A DNA stretch of 64,000 bases from Eubacterium sp. GTDB lineage: Bacteria > Bacillota > Clostridia > Lachnospirales > Lachnospiraceae. Positions 26,642-35,936 of this stretch are shown here, one piece after another. Within the stretch, counting starts at the first letter, position 1; every line of letters starts with the position of its first letter. The stretch is from contig JAILAR010000174.1 of the NCBI GenBank assembly GCA_024681515.1, forward strand, positions 124,001 to 188,000. Reading direction: 5' to 3'. Under the pieces are notes generated by a model. The model was not told the DNA's origin. It saw nothing but the letters and a program-made list of their open reading frames with translations, and did no database searches. A program made the translations under genes and the position numbers.

Positions 26642-28414
26642 TTATACGTCCGCCACCTCAAACTGGCTGTTGTACAGTTCACTGTAGAACCCGCCCTTCC
26701 TGAGCAGTGATTCATGATCACCCTGCTCAATGATATTTCCGTCCTTCATCACCAGGATCACGTCTGCCTCCTGAATCGTAGACAGGCGATGTGCCACGAT
26801 GAAGCTGGTCCTTCCTTCCATCATCTTTGCGAAAGACCGCTGGATCCGATGCTCTGTCCGAGTATCTATGGAACTGGTTGCCTCATCCAAAATCAGCATG
26901 GGCGGCAGTCGGAGCATGACCCGGGTGATACAGAGCAGCTGTTTCTGTCCCTGGGACAGGCTTCCTCCGTCTTCTCCCAGGATCGTATCATAGCCCTCCG
27001 GCATGCGGCGGATAAACCGGTCCGCATGGGTCAGACGTGCCGCCTCCTGAATCTCTTCGTCCGTCGCATCCGGTTTTCCGTAAGCGATATTATCCCGAAC
27101 GGACGTTTTCTTCAGCCAGGTCTCCTGGAGCACCATACCGTAATTTGCCCGAAGGCTGTGTCTGGTAAGCTTTCGGATGTCCGTTCCGTCAACTTCGATA
27201 CTTCCATGATCCACATCATAGAACCGCATCAGAAGATTGATCAGTGTCGATTTCCCGCAGCCCGTCGGACCGACGATGGCCACCCGTTTTCCAGGCTTAA
27301 CATGCAGGTTCAGATCCGTAAGAAGTGTTTTGCTCTTATCATACGAGAAATGGACATTTGTCAGCTGCACCTCACCGACTGCCGCATCCAGTACCTTCGC
27401 ATCCGCAGGTTCCGGTACCTCCGGCGCTTCTTCCAGAAGCTCGAATACCCGCTCTGCACAGGCCATGGAATTCTGGAGCTCCGTGATGACGCCGGAGATC
27501 TCGTTAAAGGGTTTTGTATACTGGTTCGCGTAACTGAGGAACACCGTAAGGTCTCCTACCGAAAGCCGCCCGGCGATGGCGAAGGAAGCTCCGAGGATTC
27601 CTACGCCCGCATAGATCAGGTTATTTACAAAACGTGTCCCCGGATTCGTCAGGGACGAGTAAAAGGTTGCTTTCTTTGACGCCTCCGCCAGACTGTCATT
27701 GATCACCTCAAACCGATCCAGGGCGGTATCTTCGTAACCAAAAGCCTGCACTACCTTCTCGTTGCCTACCATTTCCTCCACGAGGCCGGTGAGGGCTCCG
27801 CGCTGCTCCGACTGTTTTCGGAACAGATGGAAGGTCCGCTTAGCGATAAATGATGCAAGGAACAGCGAAGCCGGTGTCAGCACAACAACCAGAAGCGCGA
27901 TCCAGACATTCAGCGTAAACATGAATACCAGAGTCAGGACAATGGTGGTCAGTCCGGAGAACAGCTGGGAAAATCCCAGCAGAAGTCCGTCGGAGAACTG
28001 ATCGATATCACCGATCAGCCGGGATACCACATCCCCCGTGGACTGCTTATCGATATATTCCAGCGGAAGCTCCTGCATATGCCGGAAGGCCTTTGTCCGG
28101 ATATCCTGTACCACATGGAACACGATCCGGTTATTGATCACACTCTGTACCCACTGCGTCAGGAACGCACATCCCGTCAGTACCAGGAAGATGGTGATGA
28201 TCTTCGCCAGAAGCTTTGTCTCCACATTTCCCGGACCGATGATATGGTCGATGGCTCTTCCCGCAAGGATCGGTGAGTACAGCTGCAGGATCACCGTCGC
28301 TGCTCCGAGGAACAGGGACAGGATAAGCAGCGGCAGGTACGGTTTCAGAAAACGGAGGACCTTACGGAGTGTCTTCTTTCGATCCCAGGACTTGTCAGTT
28401 TTTTTATCAGACAT
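26642..28414 (-). CDS. ABC exporter, fused permease-ATPase (second subunit)
   Basis: 590 residues. Six-helix transmembrane domain (about 25-310) and ATPase with Walker A GPTGCGKSTLIN, Q-loop, signature LSQGQ (degenerate from LSGGQ) and Walker B LILDEATSSID. It pairs with the gene upstream (28407), whose stop it overlaps by 8 nt, as in heterodimeric BmrCD/TmrAB-like multidrug exporters. Here the catalytic Glu after Walker B is present (DEATSS), so this subunit carries the canonical site. Start 28414 is set by GGAGG 9 nt upstream; longer frames lie in the upstream gene. Confidence 0.92.
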   Translation of the reverse strand: MSDKKTDKSWDRKKTLRKVLRFLKPYLPLLILSLFLGAATVILQLYSPILAGRAIDHIIGPGNVETKLLAKIITIFLVLTGCAFLTQWVQSVINNRIVFHVVQDIRTKAFRHMQELPLEYIDKQSTGDVVSRLIGDIDQFSDGLLLGFSQLFSGLTTIVLTLVFMFTLNVWIALLVVVLTPASLFLASFIAKRTFHLFRKQSEQRGALTGLVEEMVGNEKVVQAFGYEDTALDRFEVINDSLAEASKKATFYSSLTNPGTRFVNNLIYAGVGILGASFAIAGRLSVGDLTVFLSYANQYTKPFNEISGVITELQNSMACAERVFELLEEAPEVPEPADAKVLDAAVGEVQLTNVHFSYDKSKTLLTDLNLHVKPGKRVAIVGPTGCGKSTLINLLMRFYDVDHGSIEVDGTDIRKLTRHSLRANYGMVLQETWLKKTSVRDNIAYGKPDATDEEIQEAARLTHADRFIRRMPEGYDTILGEDGGSLSQGQKQLLCITRVMLRLPPMLILDEATSSIDTRTEHRIQRSFAKMMEGRTSFIVAHRLSTIQEADVILVMKDGNIIEQGDHESLLRKGGFYSELYNSQFEVADV

Positions 28415-30272
28415 GCGCCGGCACCTCCTTTCCCGTTTCGGACGAGGTCCCCGATAATTCATCTGCCCTGAGCTGTGACCGGCAGATCTCCTGATAAGTT
28501 TCGCAAGACGAGAGCAATTCCTCATGGGTACCAATCCCCATTATCTCACCATCCTCCAATACAAGGATCTTATCCGCCGCACGTACCGTCGATACACGCT
28601 GGGAAACCAGGAATGTTGTCATCCCCTTCGAACTCTCCCGGGCTTCCTGACGGAGCGCCCGACGGAGTGCCGCGTCCGTGGCAAAATCCAGCGCCGAAGC
28701 ACTGTCATCCAGGATCAGGATCTCCGGATCCCGTACCAGTGCCCGTGCAATGGTCAGGCGCTGCCGCTGACCGCCGGACAGATTCTTCCCGGCCTGATTC
28801 AGCATGAAACCGAGGCCGTCTTTTTTCTCTTTAACAAAAGCCTCCGCCTGCGCGGTCCGAAGCGCTTTCCATAGCTCTTCGTCCGTGGCATCCGGTCTGC
28901 CCCAGCGTAGATTCTCCGCTATGGATCCGGAAAAGAGCACCGCCTTCTGAGGAACCACACCGATCGCATCCCGAAGCTGCTTTTTCGGAAGCTTTCGGAT
29001 ATCAACACCGTTTATCTCAACAGATCCTTCCGTTGCTTCATAAAACCGGGGGATCAGATTTACAAGAGTCGATTTTCCGGAGCCGGTACCTCCTATGACC
29101 CCGATGGTCTCTCCGGGCATGGCCGTAAAGCTTACATGTTCAATGGCCGGTTCCTTCGATCCCTGATACCGGATACTGACATCCCGGAACGCCACACGCG
29201 GGGGCAGCCCATGATCCGCATTTCCGTAGGTCCCGGATGCTTCAACCGATCCTGCCGATGCGATCATTCCGCTCGTTCCATCCGATCCAACCGATTCGAT
29301 AGATCCGCTCATTTCCGGGAACTCCACGGAATTCTTCACCGCCAGAACTTCTGCCACACGGCGGGTCGCCGCGATGGATTTCGTCATGGTGATGATCAGG
29401 TTCGCAAGCTTGATCAGCTCCACCAGGATCTGCGACATATAGTTTACCAGCGCCACTACCTGTCCCTGGGTCAGATCCCCGACATCGACCCGGATCGCAC
29501 CGAAATGGATCAGCGCCGCGATCCCGAGGTTTACGATGACATAGGTAACCGGATTCATAAATGCGGTCACGCGGCCCACAAAAAGCTGCGATCTTTTCAG
29601 CTGATCTCCGGTTTCGTCATATTCCCTTTTTTCCTGCTCTTCCCGGTTGAAGGCCCGGATCACTCTGGCACCGATCAGATTCTCTCTGGTCAGCAGTGTC
29701 ACCCGGTCCAGCCGGTCCTGTACCCGCTTATACAGCGGAATGGAAGCAAATGTGATGGAGAAGACTACGGCGATCAGCACCGGAAGAACGATAAGAAAGA
29801 TCAGCGCCGTCTTCGCATCCACCGTAAAGGCCATGATCACAGCACCGAAAACAATGAACGGTGACCTGAGAAAGAGCCGGAGCACCATGTTCACTCCGGT
29901 CTGCACCTGATTGGTATCACTGGTCATGCGGGTCACCAGTGTCGATGTTCCCAGCTGATCCAGTTCCCTATAGGAAAGACTGTTGATGTGGCGGAACAGG
30001 TCAAAGCGAAGTTCCTTCCCCACACCGGCCGCTGCCACTGCGGAGAAATACTGCGCCGTAACGGAGCATCCGAACCCCACCAGCGCAAGCCCAAGAAGTA
30101 TCCCTCCCATGGCAAAAACCGTTCCCCGATCTCCCACATCGATACCGTCATCAATCATTTTCGCAACGACAAGAGGCACCAACAGTTCAAAGATTGCTTC
30201 GAGCATTTTGAACAGCGGTGCCATCACTGCCTGAACTTTATAATGTTTGATATATCGAGATACAAGTTTCAT
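28407..30272 (-). CDS. ABC exporter, fused permease-ATPase (first subunit)
   Basis: 621 residues. Transmembrane domain (1-305), then ATPase with GGTGSGKSTLVN, signature LSGGQRQRL and Walker B LILDDSASALD, where Asp replaces the catalytic Glu: the degenerate partner typical of heterodimeric exporters. A Ser/Gly-rich insertion (about residues 316-355) extends the linker between the two halves. Ribosome site before ATG 30272 is poor; a 17-codon ORF ends with an ATGA overlap there, so coupling is possible. Substrate unknown. Confidence 0.92.
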   Translation of the reverse strand: MKLVSRYIKHYKVQAVMAPLFKMLEAIFELLVPLVVAKMIDDGIDVGDRGTVFAMGGILLGLALVGFGCSVTAQYFSAVAAAGVGKELRFDLFRHINSLSYRELDQLGTSTLVTRMTSDTNQVQTGVNMVLRLFLRSPFIVFGAVIMAFTVDAKTALIFLIVLPVLIAVVFSITFASIPLYKRVQDRLDRVTLLTRENLIGARVIRAFNREEQEKREYDETGDQLKRSQLFVGRVTAFMNPVTYVIVNLGIAALIHFGAIRVDVGDLTQGQVVALVNYMSQILVELIKLANLIITMTKSIAATRRVAEVLAVKNSVEFPEMSGSIESVGSDGTSGMIASAGSVEASGTYGNADHGLPPRVAFRDVSIRYQGSKEPAIEHVSFTAMPGETIGVIGGTGSGKSTLVNLIPRFYEATEGSVEINGVDIRKLPKKQLRDAIGVVPQKAVLFSGSIAENLRWGRPDATDEELWKALRTAQAEAFVKEKKDGLGFMLNQAGKNLSGGQRQRLTIARALVRDPEILILDDSASALDFATDAALRRALRQEARESSKGMTTFLVSQRVSTVRAADKILVLEDGEIMGIGTHEELLSSCETYQEICRSQLRADELSGTSSETGKEVPAHV

Positions 30273-30322
30273 ATTCTGCTGCTTTGTTTTGACGAACCGA
30301 TTCCAAACTTCATGCCCGCCAT
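30269..30322 (-). CDS. possible 17-codon leader peptide of ABC exporter
   Basis: Short frame MAGMKFGIGSSKQSSRI whose TGA overlaps the ATG of the downstream ABC gene (ATGA). The only candidate ribosome site is GGGG 14 nt upstream or GGCGGG before the fourth codon, so expression is uncertain. It would explain how the poorly initiated ABC gene is translated. Confidence 0.3.
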   Translation of the reverse strand: MAGMKFGIGSSKQSSRI

Positions 30323-30345
30323 TTTGTATTCTTCAACCCCTTGAA

Positions 30346-31524
30346 TCAGTACAGTGTCTGCTTCAAAAGTTCTGAATTCTGCTTCAGATCCGGAACCAGG
30401 ACCGACATCTTGTTGATGGTTTCATTTCTGTAAAGACCGTCTGCCGGTAAACGGAGTGAACCGCCGATATGGATTCCTTCCGTAGCCACATAATAGGCAT
30501 ATCCCAGGATCTCCATATCCGTCATATCCGTAGCCACGTACGGAAGGATATCATTGATCACGTCGATCTGATCCATGATCCCAAGCTTGGAGATCTTTTC
30601 AAATGCCACCGTGAGCACTCTTCTCTGGCGATCGGTCCGATCCCAGTCAGAACGTCCCACATGGCGGGTTCTGGCATATGCCAGTGCCTGATCCGGTGTC
30701 AGACTGTTGACACCCTCATGCAGGTTCCACTCTCCGTCGGAAAGTCCTGCTTCCCGGTTCATGATGGCACCGGTTTTGTTCAGGTATTCCGCCTCTGCCT
30801 GCGTCAGCTCGATCTCCAGATCACCGACGGCGGACATGGCCTTGATAAAACCCTCGAAATCCACCTCGATGCAGTTATCGATCTTGATCCCGAAATCATT
30901 TTCCACGGTTTTCCGAAGGAGCTCCGAACCTCCGTAATTGTAAGCGGCATTGATCCGGTTATCACTGAAACCCTCAATGGGGACATACATGTCACGCATG
31001 AAGGAGACCAGGGTGATATTGTTCGTGTTCTTGTTTATGCTGCACAGGATAATGCTGTCAGAGCGGGCATATTCCGTTTCGCCGGGACGACGATCCTGAC
31101 CGATGAGCAGGATGTTCTTCACCTGCTTGTCCTGTTTTACATTCTCATACAGGTTATTCCAGTCTACCTCATCCGGATCGATGGTATTCACCGCCGTCTG
31201 TTCCTCCGAAGAAGTCTCAAACTCCTCGGAAGACCGGTCGATGGGGTCCCTTTTCTCGATCCGTTTGACACGGGAGAGATAAATGGTTATGGTGATCCAG
31301 AAGATCAGCGCCAGTGCAAGAATACTGATCCCTGCGATGACGAGCCCACGCCCCCATTTCGGCATGCTCTTCCACCAGGTTTTCTTCTGCGCCGGCTTTT
31401 TATCCGATTTTTTATCAGAGTTATCTGCCGCTTTCTCACGTACCTCTTCCTCGGCAGCATCCTCGTTTACATCCACGGACTCTTCGGATTCCGGATCGTT
31501 CAGGTTCTTCTTATCATCACTCAT
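30346..31524 (-). CDS. LytR-CpsA-Psr (LCP) family cell-wall glycopolymer ligase
   Basis: Transfers teichoic-acid-like or capsular polymers from lipid carrier to peptidoglycan. 392 residues. Acidic cytosolic tail (1-50), membrane helix (about 58-82), extracellular LCP domain with LLIGQDRRPGETEYARSDS, SFMRDMYVPI, NAAYNYGG and TPDQALAYARTRH with the RxD motif in SDWDRTDRQRRVL. Start 31524 has GGGAGA 6 nt upstream. It has its own promoter nested in the preceding terminator hairpin. Confidence 0.93.
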   Translation of the reverse strand: MSDDKKNLNDPESEESVDVNEDAAEEEVREKAADNSDKKSDKKPAQKKTWWKSMPKWGRGLVIAGISILALALIFWITITIYLSRVKRIEKRDPIDRSSEEFETSSEEQTAVNTIDPDEVDWNNLYENVKQDKQVKNILLIGQDRRPGETEYARSDSIILCSINKNTNNITLVSFMRDMYVPIEGFSDNRINAAYNYGGSELLRKTVENDFGIKIDNCIEVDFEGFIKAMSAVGDLEIELTQAEAEYLNKTGAIMNREAGLSDGEWNLHEGVNSLTPDQALAYARTRHVGRSDWDRTDRQRRVLTVAFEKISKLGIMDQIDVINDILPYVATDMTDMEILGYAYYVATEGIHIGGSLRLPADGLYRNETINKMSVLVPDLKQNSELLKQTLY

Positions 31525-31569
31525 ATGGGATCTCCCTGGCTTATAAAAAGTCATTGGTTCGCTGCACAG

Positions 31570-31598
31570 ATTATAGCAAAGAACCCCCGGTTAGGCAA
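31570..31598 (-). promoter_or_regulatory. LCP gene promoter nested in terminator hairpin
   Basis: Minus strand TTGCCT (31593-31598), 17 nt, TATAAT (31570-31575). The -35 and spacer lie inside an AAGAACC/GGTTCTT stem that follows the chorismate mutase gene by a few nt. Confidence 0.75.
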
Positions 31599-31604
31599 GG
31601 TTCT

Positions 31605-31889
31605 TCACCCTTTCCTTTTCTTCTGATAATCCTTACTGATCGCCAGGATCTCCTTCAAAAAGCGAATATAGGATTCCTGAAATCTCGGTTCCACATCCGC
31701 CGTCAGACGTTCGATCATGGCTTTCTCCCGATCCGGATTATAGACAGCACCACCTGCTGCCGCTTTGATTTCGGCCACCTGATCGATCAGCGCCATGCGG
31801 CTCATAAAGGCCTCCTTCAAGGCATTGTCCACCGCATCGATCTCAAGGCGTACATCTTCTAATGTTTTCTTATTGCTGCTATCTTTCAT
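31605..31889 (-). CDS. chorismate mutase (AroQ type)
   Basis: 94 residues. Single all-helical domain; turns chorismate into prephenate for Phe/Tyr synthesis. Family pattern RLEIDAVDNALKEAFMSRM with the conserved Arg/Asp, then QVAEIKAAAG, NPDREKAMIERL and C-terminal helix. Ribosome site GAGG 10 nt upstream. 22 nt downstream of the helicase stop, so cotranscribed. No other shikimate genes are in view; in the hit family this is often a stand-alone enzyme. Confidence 0.9.
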   Translation of the reverse strand: MKDSSNKKTLEDVRLEIDAVDNALKEAFMSRMALIDQVAEIKAAAGGAVYNPDREKAMIERLTADVEPRFQESYIRFLKEILAISKDYQKKRKG

Positions 31890-31911
31890 TCTTTTTCAAC
31901 CTCGCAAAATC

Positions 31912-33747
31912 CTACCGCAGTTCCTTCAGGAAAGGAGACGGCTTCACTGCTCTCTTCCCGATCATTTTCGGTGCGTAGATGGTCAGGTGCTCACTGGCAC
32001 GGGTGATCCCCACATAGAACATCCGCCTCTCTTCCTCGATGGCAGCAGGAGTTTTGGACTTCTTGTGCGGGATGGATCCCTCCACACAATCCAGGATATA
32101 TACTTCCCGGAATTCCAGTCCCTTGGCGCTGTGAAGCGTCATGAGCTGAACACCGCGTTTCTCCGCTCCCCGATTCTCTCTCTTTCGGTTTTCTTCTTTC
32201 AGGAGTTCCTGATAGGCCTCGGCATATGCAAAGAATTCCTCTGCCGCCTCATACGGCTGTGCCATGGACTGCAGTTCCTCCAGCTGATCCATCTGTTCCT
32301 CCGGATCCAGGGACCTGCGCTCCGCCTCTTCCTTCAGCCAGTGATCATACTGCATTGCCTTACGAATATAATTGATCGCTGCTGCCGGCGGAAGGCCGTT
32401 CAGCCTCCGAATATCCTCCCGGAGTTTTTGCAGGTTTTGTTCCAGATAATCCTGCCCACGTACCTTCACGGTCAGCCGCACCAGATCGATCTGTTCGTCC
32501 GTAAGCAGATCCCGGCGGATATATCGCACAGGTTTATTCATAATCCGGAGAAACCGTGTTCGGGTTGCGTCCCCTGCCGCAAAATAAAGATAGTCCATCA
32601 CCGGCGACACGGCCGGATGGTTAAAAAGATTTGGGATCGTATCCCGAAGTTCATAGGGGATCGCTTCGTCCCTGAGCCGGAAACTGAGACGCCTGGGATC
32701 CCGGTTGGTCCGATACAGGACCGCGATCTCCTCATAAGGAACCCCCCGGCTGACAGCCGCGCGGATATCCTCCAGGATCTTTGTGTGTTCCGCCCTGTCA
32801 TCCTTCATGATCCGCAGCGTCACCTTATTATCCGGCATGGCTCCCTTTGCGGACCTTAGTTCTTTCGGATATCTTTTTTTATTGTGTGAGATCAGCTTGG
32901 AACCGATGACCGTCACATTTCCGGGGCAGCGATAATTCACACTGAGAGTGATCATTTCTCCCTGCGGGAATTCCTTTTTGAAGGACAGCATGATATCCGG
33001 TCTCGCCCCGCGGAACCCATAGATGGACTGGTCATCATCCCCTACCGCAAAGAAATTATCCCGCGGATGAACGATCAGCTTCAGGATCTCATACTGGATC
33101 CGATTGGTATCCTGGTACTCATCCACCATGACAAAGGGATACATTTCCCGGATCCGTTCCAGGATATCCGGCCGCTCCGTCAGAAGCTCATAGCACATCT
33201 TCAGCATATCATTGAAATCGATTTTTTTCGCCTGCTTCTTTTTTCCCTGAAACCTTTGAACCAGCAGGCGGAATTCTTCTGCCGGAAGATCCGTGCTGTA
33301 ATAGTCCGAGAGATCGATCATGTCATTCGTCAGGATATCCATCTGCCTGAGGACACTGGACAGGATCTCTTCATTGCTCCCATATTCCGGAGAGATCCCT
33401 GTGAGGATCGTGCGGATCCACTGATAGCGTTCTTCCTCCCTTAGCACCGCATCCGCAGGGAGCTTATAAGCCGTCCGAAGGATCCAGTAAAAAAAAGCAT
33501 GAAACGTGGAAAAATGCACTCCGCCGCTGGCATGTTCCATAGCCTCATACCGCTGCTGCATGGACTGTGCGGCCGCCTTCGTAAATGTGATCACCAGGAT
33601 CTGCCGGGGGATCACACCATGCCTTACCACCAGCTCCCGCACCCGGTTCAGGATCACCGTGGTCTTGCCGGAGCCCGGAGTTCCCAATACCAGCAGCGGA
33701 CCGGTGTACCACTGAATCGCTTTTTGCTGATCTTTGTTAAATGTCAT
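31912..33747 (-). CDS. UvrD/PcrA-like superfamily 1 DNA helicase (short form)
   Basis: 611 residues, about 100 shorter than PcrA. Walker A GTPGSGKTTVIL, motif Ia VITFTKAAAQSM, Walker B MVDEYQDTN, motif III GDDDQSIYGFRGA, motif IV LSVNYRCP, motif V LMTLHSAKGLEF and motif VI YVGITRASEHL. 3'-5' helicase motor; this short branch is common in Clostridia and its pathway is unknown. It lacks the C-terminal extension that binds RNA polymerase in PcrA. Confidence 0.93.
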   Translation of the reverse strand: MTFNKDQQKAIQWYTGPLLVLGTPGSGKTTVILNRVRELVVRHGVIPRQILVITFTKAAAQSMQQRYEAMEHASGGVHFSTFHAFFYWILRTAYKLPADAVLREEERYQWIRTILTGISPEYGSNEEILSSVLRQMDILTNDMIDLSDYYSTDLPAEEFRLLVQRFQGKKKQAKKIDFNDMLKMCYELLTERPDILERIREMYPFVMVDEYQDTNRIQYEILKLIVHPRDNFFAVGDDDQSIYGFRGARPDIMLSFKKEFPQGEMITLSVNYRCPGNVTVIGSKLISHNKKRYPKELRSAKGAMPDNKVTLRIMKDDRAEHTKILEDIRAAVSRGVPYEEIAVLYRTNRDPRRLSFRLRDEAIPYELRDTIPNLFNHPAVSPVMDYLYFAAGDATRTRFLRIMNKPVRYIRRDLLTDEQIDLVRLTVKVRGQDYLEQNLQKLREDIRRLNGLPPAAAINYIRKAMQYDHWLKEEAERRSLDPEEQMDQLEELQSMAQPYEAAEEFFAYAEAYQELLKEENRKRENRGAEKRGVQLMTLHSAKGLEFREVYILDCVEGSIPHKKSKTPAAIEEERRMFYVGITRASEHLTIYAPKMIGKRAVKPSPFLKELR

Positions 33748-33800
33748 ACGCTCCTCAATAAAACAATGCCATTATAATATAATTCCACTCAGAGCAAAAC

Positions 33801-33833
33801 GAAGGATCCTGTCAGACACCGACAAGATCCTTC
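33801..33833 (-). terminator. terminator of SEC-C gene
   Basis: Stem GAAGGATC / GATCCTTC with an inner GTC/GAC pair; minus-strand tail GTTTTGCTCT. Confidence 0.72.
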
Positions 33834-33857
33834 CCTTCGCCCGGGATGACGTTCCCG

Positions 33858-34364
33858 TTACAGATTTGCACCGCAGCATTTCTTATACTTCTTACCGGAA
33901 CCACAGGGGCACGGATCATTCCGTCCGATCTTCGGCGGCTTCACGATGGTATGGGAAGACTTCTCCTTCTTATAGAGCTCCTCCTGTTTCTCCTTCGTAA
34001 AGATCGCATCCCACTGCGGGAGTGTGTATAACCACTCCGCATTGCACTGCACCATGTTCATGTACAGCTTCTCGGTATCGATCGTGAGAACCAGCGGAGT
34101 CTCCTCCTCCATATTTTCCAGATCGATCGGCTCTGTCAGGCTGTCGCTGATGCCGTCCAGGAAACCGGTCATTGTCTCAATATCGGTCCCCCAGCGCTCT
34201 GCCAGGCTCTTTACCGTTCCTTCGATCTTCTGTGTGGGATCCGTCAGAAGCTCCTCATAAATCCCCTTCTCAACCGTAAAATAATCCTTCCAGAATTTCT
34301 GTCCTTCGGGTGTACGCTCATCCAATCCATATGCGTGATCCCGCCAATCCTTCAGAAGTCCCAT
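33858..34364 (-). CDS. SEC-C motif zinc-binding protein
   Basis: 168 residues. The C-terminal 25 residues form the SecA-type zinc finger [13 protein letters not shown] ([12 protein letters not shown] context). The upstream region (about 1-125) has no family I recognise; it is acidic and rich in Glu/Thr. SEC-C motifs occur in SecA and in many uncharacterised proteins. Start at the second ATG (34364), where GGAGA lies 6 nt upstream. Own promoter at 34425-34453. Confidence 0.8.
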   Translation of the reverse strand: MGLLKDWRDHAYGLDERTPEGQKFWKDYFTVEKGIYEELLTDPTQKIEGTVKSLAERWGTDIETMTGFLDGISDSLTEPIDLENMEEETPLVLTIDTEKLYMNMVQCNAEWLYTLPQWDAIFTKEKQEELYKKEKSSHTIVKPPKIGRNDPCPCGSGKKYKKCCGANL

Positions 34365-34411
34365 GTTCATTCTCCTCTGTCTTTTCGTTTTTCTTGCAGA
34401 TTATGGCCAAA

Positions 34412-34450
34412 AGCGCCAAAGCACATTATAGCAAATGTACCCGGCGCTTT
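34412..34450 (-). terminator. terminator-like hairpin overlapping the SEC-C gene promoter
   Basis: Arms AAAGCGCC / GGCGCTTT with a partly paired inner ACATT...AATGT. Minus-strand tail TTTTGGCC. The -10 box of the SEC-C promoter lies in the loop side of this stem. Confidence 0.55.
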
Positions 34451-34453
34451 CAA
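34425..34453 (-). promoter_or_regulatory. promoter of SEC-C gene
   Basis: Minus strand TTGAAA (34448-34453), 17 nt, TATAAT (34425-34430). Confidence 0.75.
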
Positions 34454-34466
34454 GCAAATATTCGTT

Positions 34467-34584
34467 TTACTCATATCTGAGTGCATTTATCATAATCAAT
34501 CGCTTGCATTGCCCTACTCATACCTCAATGCTTCTATCATAATCAATCGCTTTCATTGCCTTACTCATACCTCAATGCTTCTAT
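34467..34584 (-). repeat. 47-nt tandem repeat covering the permease stop codon
   Basis: Two full 47-nt units (34467-34513, 34514-34560) plus 24 nt of a third that is the end of the permease CDS. On the minus strand every unit carries a version of the gene's last codons ending ALRYE and a stop. The unit at 34467 differs by synonymous changes (TTG to CTC, AGG to AGA). Confidence 0.9.
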
Positions 34585-35919
34585 GGGATCCAGCTTCGAG
34601 GCTTTGATCGATGGGATCAGTCCGAAGAGGATTCCGATCACCATGGAGAATACCACGGAGATCACGATGGCCCAGCCGCTGACGGCCACGGGAACTTCAG
34701 CCAGCTTACCGATAAAGTAGGCCAGGCCGATACCTGCTCCGACACCGATGATCCCACCGAGACTGGTAAGCACCGATGCCTCCGTCAGAAACTGTCCCAG
34801 GATCATGCGCCGGCGAGCCCCCAATGCCTTCTTCAGGCCGATCTCCCGGGTTCGCTCGGTGACGGACACCAGCATGATGTTCATAACGCCGATACCCCCC
34901 ACCAACAGGGAGATCCCTGCGATCCAAATGAGCTGGGACTTGGTGGCATTGGCCAGCTTCTGCAGCTCCTTGGCCTTCTCCAGTGTATCCTCGCTCTTGT
35001 ATTTGATCTGATTGCTCTCCAGGCCGGACACGCCTTCCTCCAGGCCGAGCATGTCGGCTTCTTTTTCGGATAAACCGTCATCCAGACCGCTGTCCATACC
35101 CGTAACGCTGCTTCCCCGACTTCGGATCCCTGCATTCAGCAGATCCTCCGCTTCCTTTGCGGCCGTGGACATGGATTCCGTGTCCTTTGCCTTCACAATA
35201 AACTGATAGGGCTCATCAAAAGAGCTGACCACCGGCCAGACGCTGTCCGGCACCACCATAACACTCTGGTTTTCCGTCTGATAATAGGTCAGATAATCAT
35301 CCAGATTGTTTACCACCGGCTCAAAACCGTCATCCTCCTTCTCCATCACTCCGATGACGGTGAAGGGAATGCCGGACACCTCGACGGTCTGTCCCACGGC
35401 ACTTTCACCCTCAAACATACTGAGTACGGTCTTTCGGTCCAGGATCACCACATTTCGAAAACGGGTCTGATCCTCCGGTACGAATCCCCGGCCCTCAACA
35501 ATCCGGTATCCGTTGATGGAAAGATACCTGGCATCACTTCCCACCAGCATGACCCCCTGAATATCCGTATTGCGGAAGTACACTCCCTGGTACATCATCC
35601 GAAAATGATACATGCAGGCATCCGTTACGGAATCCAGCGCCGTAAGCTCCTCCAGCTTCGATGCATCATAGATGGGCACACCGGACATATCCAACCCGTC
35701 CGACGGGGATACATCATAGCCGTTCTGCTGTGTTGTGATTTTCAGGGTATTATCCCCCGATCCGATAAGGTTCTCCTTGATCTGCTCATTGGTTCCCTTG
35801 ATGGTGGACACAATGGCGATAATTGCCGCGATTCCGATGATGATACCCAGCATGGTCAGGAGAGATCGCATCTTATGGCCCCAGATACCCTGAAATGAAA
35901 TTCTGATGTTTTCTAACAT
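34561..35919 (-). CDS. MacB-type ABC transporter permease
   Basis: 452 residues. N-terminal helix (RSLLTMLGIIIGIAAIIAI), a large extracytoplasmic MacB_PCD domain (about 45-325), and three C-terminal helices ending in the conserved DPIEALRYE. Works with the ATPase at 37496 and the two adaptors as a mechanotransmission-type exporter of peptides, lipids or antimicrobials. The periplasmic-like insert ESNQIKYKSEDTLEKAKEL is helical. Start 35919 has GAGAGG 7 nt upstream. Substrate unknown. Confidence 0.92.
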   Translation of the reverse strand: MLENIRISFQGIWGHKMRSLLTMLGIIIGIAAIIAIVSTIKGTNEQIKENLIGSGDNTLKITTQQNGYDVSPSDGLDMSGVPIYDASKLEELTALDSVTDACMYHFRMMYQGVYFRNTDIQGVMLVGSDARYLSINGYRIVEGRGFVPEDQTRFRNVVILDRKTVLSMFEGESAVGQTVEVSGIPFTVIGVMEKEDDGFEPVVNNLDDYLTYYQTENQSVMVVPDSVWPVVSSFDEPYQFIVKAKDTESMSTAAKEAEDLLNAGIRSRGSSVTGMDSGLDDGLSEKEADMLGLEEGVSGLESNQIKYKSEDTLEKAKELQKLANATKSQLIWIAGISLLVGGIGVMNIMLVSVTERTREIGLKKALGARRRMILGQFLTEASVLTSLGGIIGVGAGIGLAYFIGKLAEVPVAVSGWAIVISVVFSMVIGILFGLIPSIKASKLDPIEALRYE

Positions 35920-35936
35920 ATCGTCACCTCTCCATG

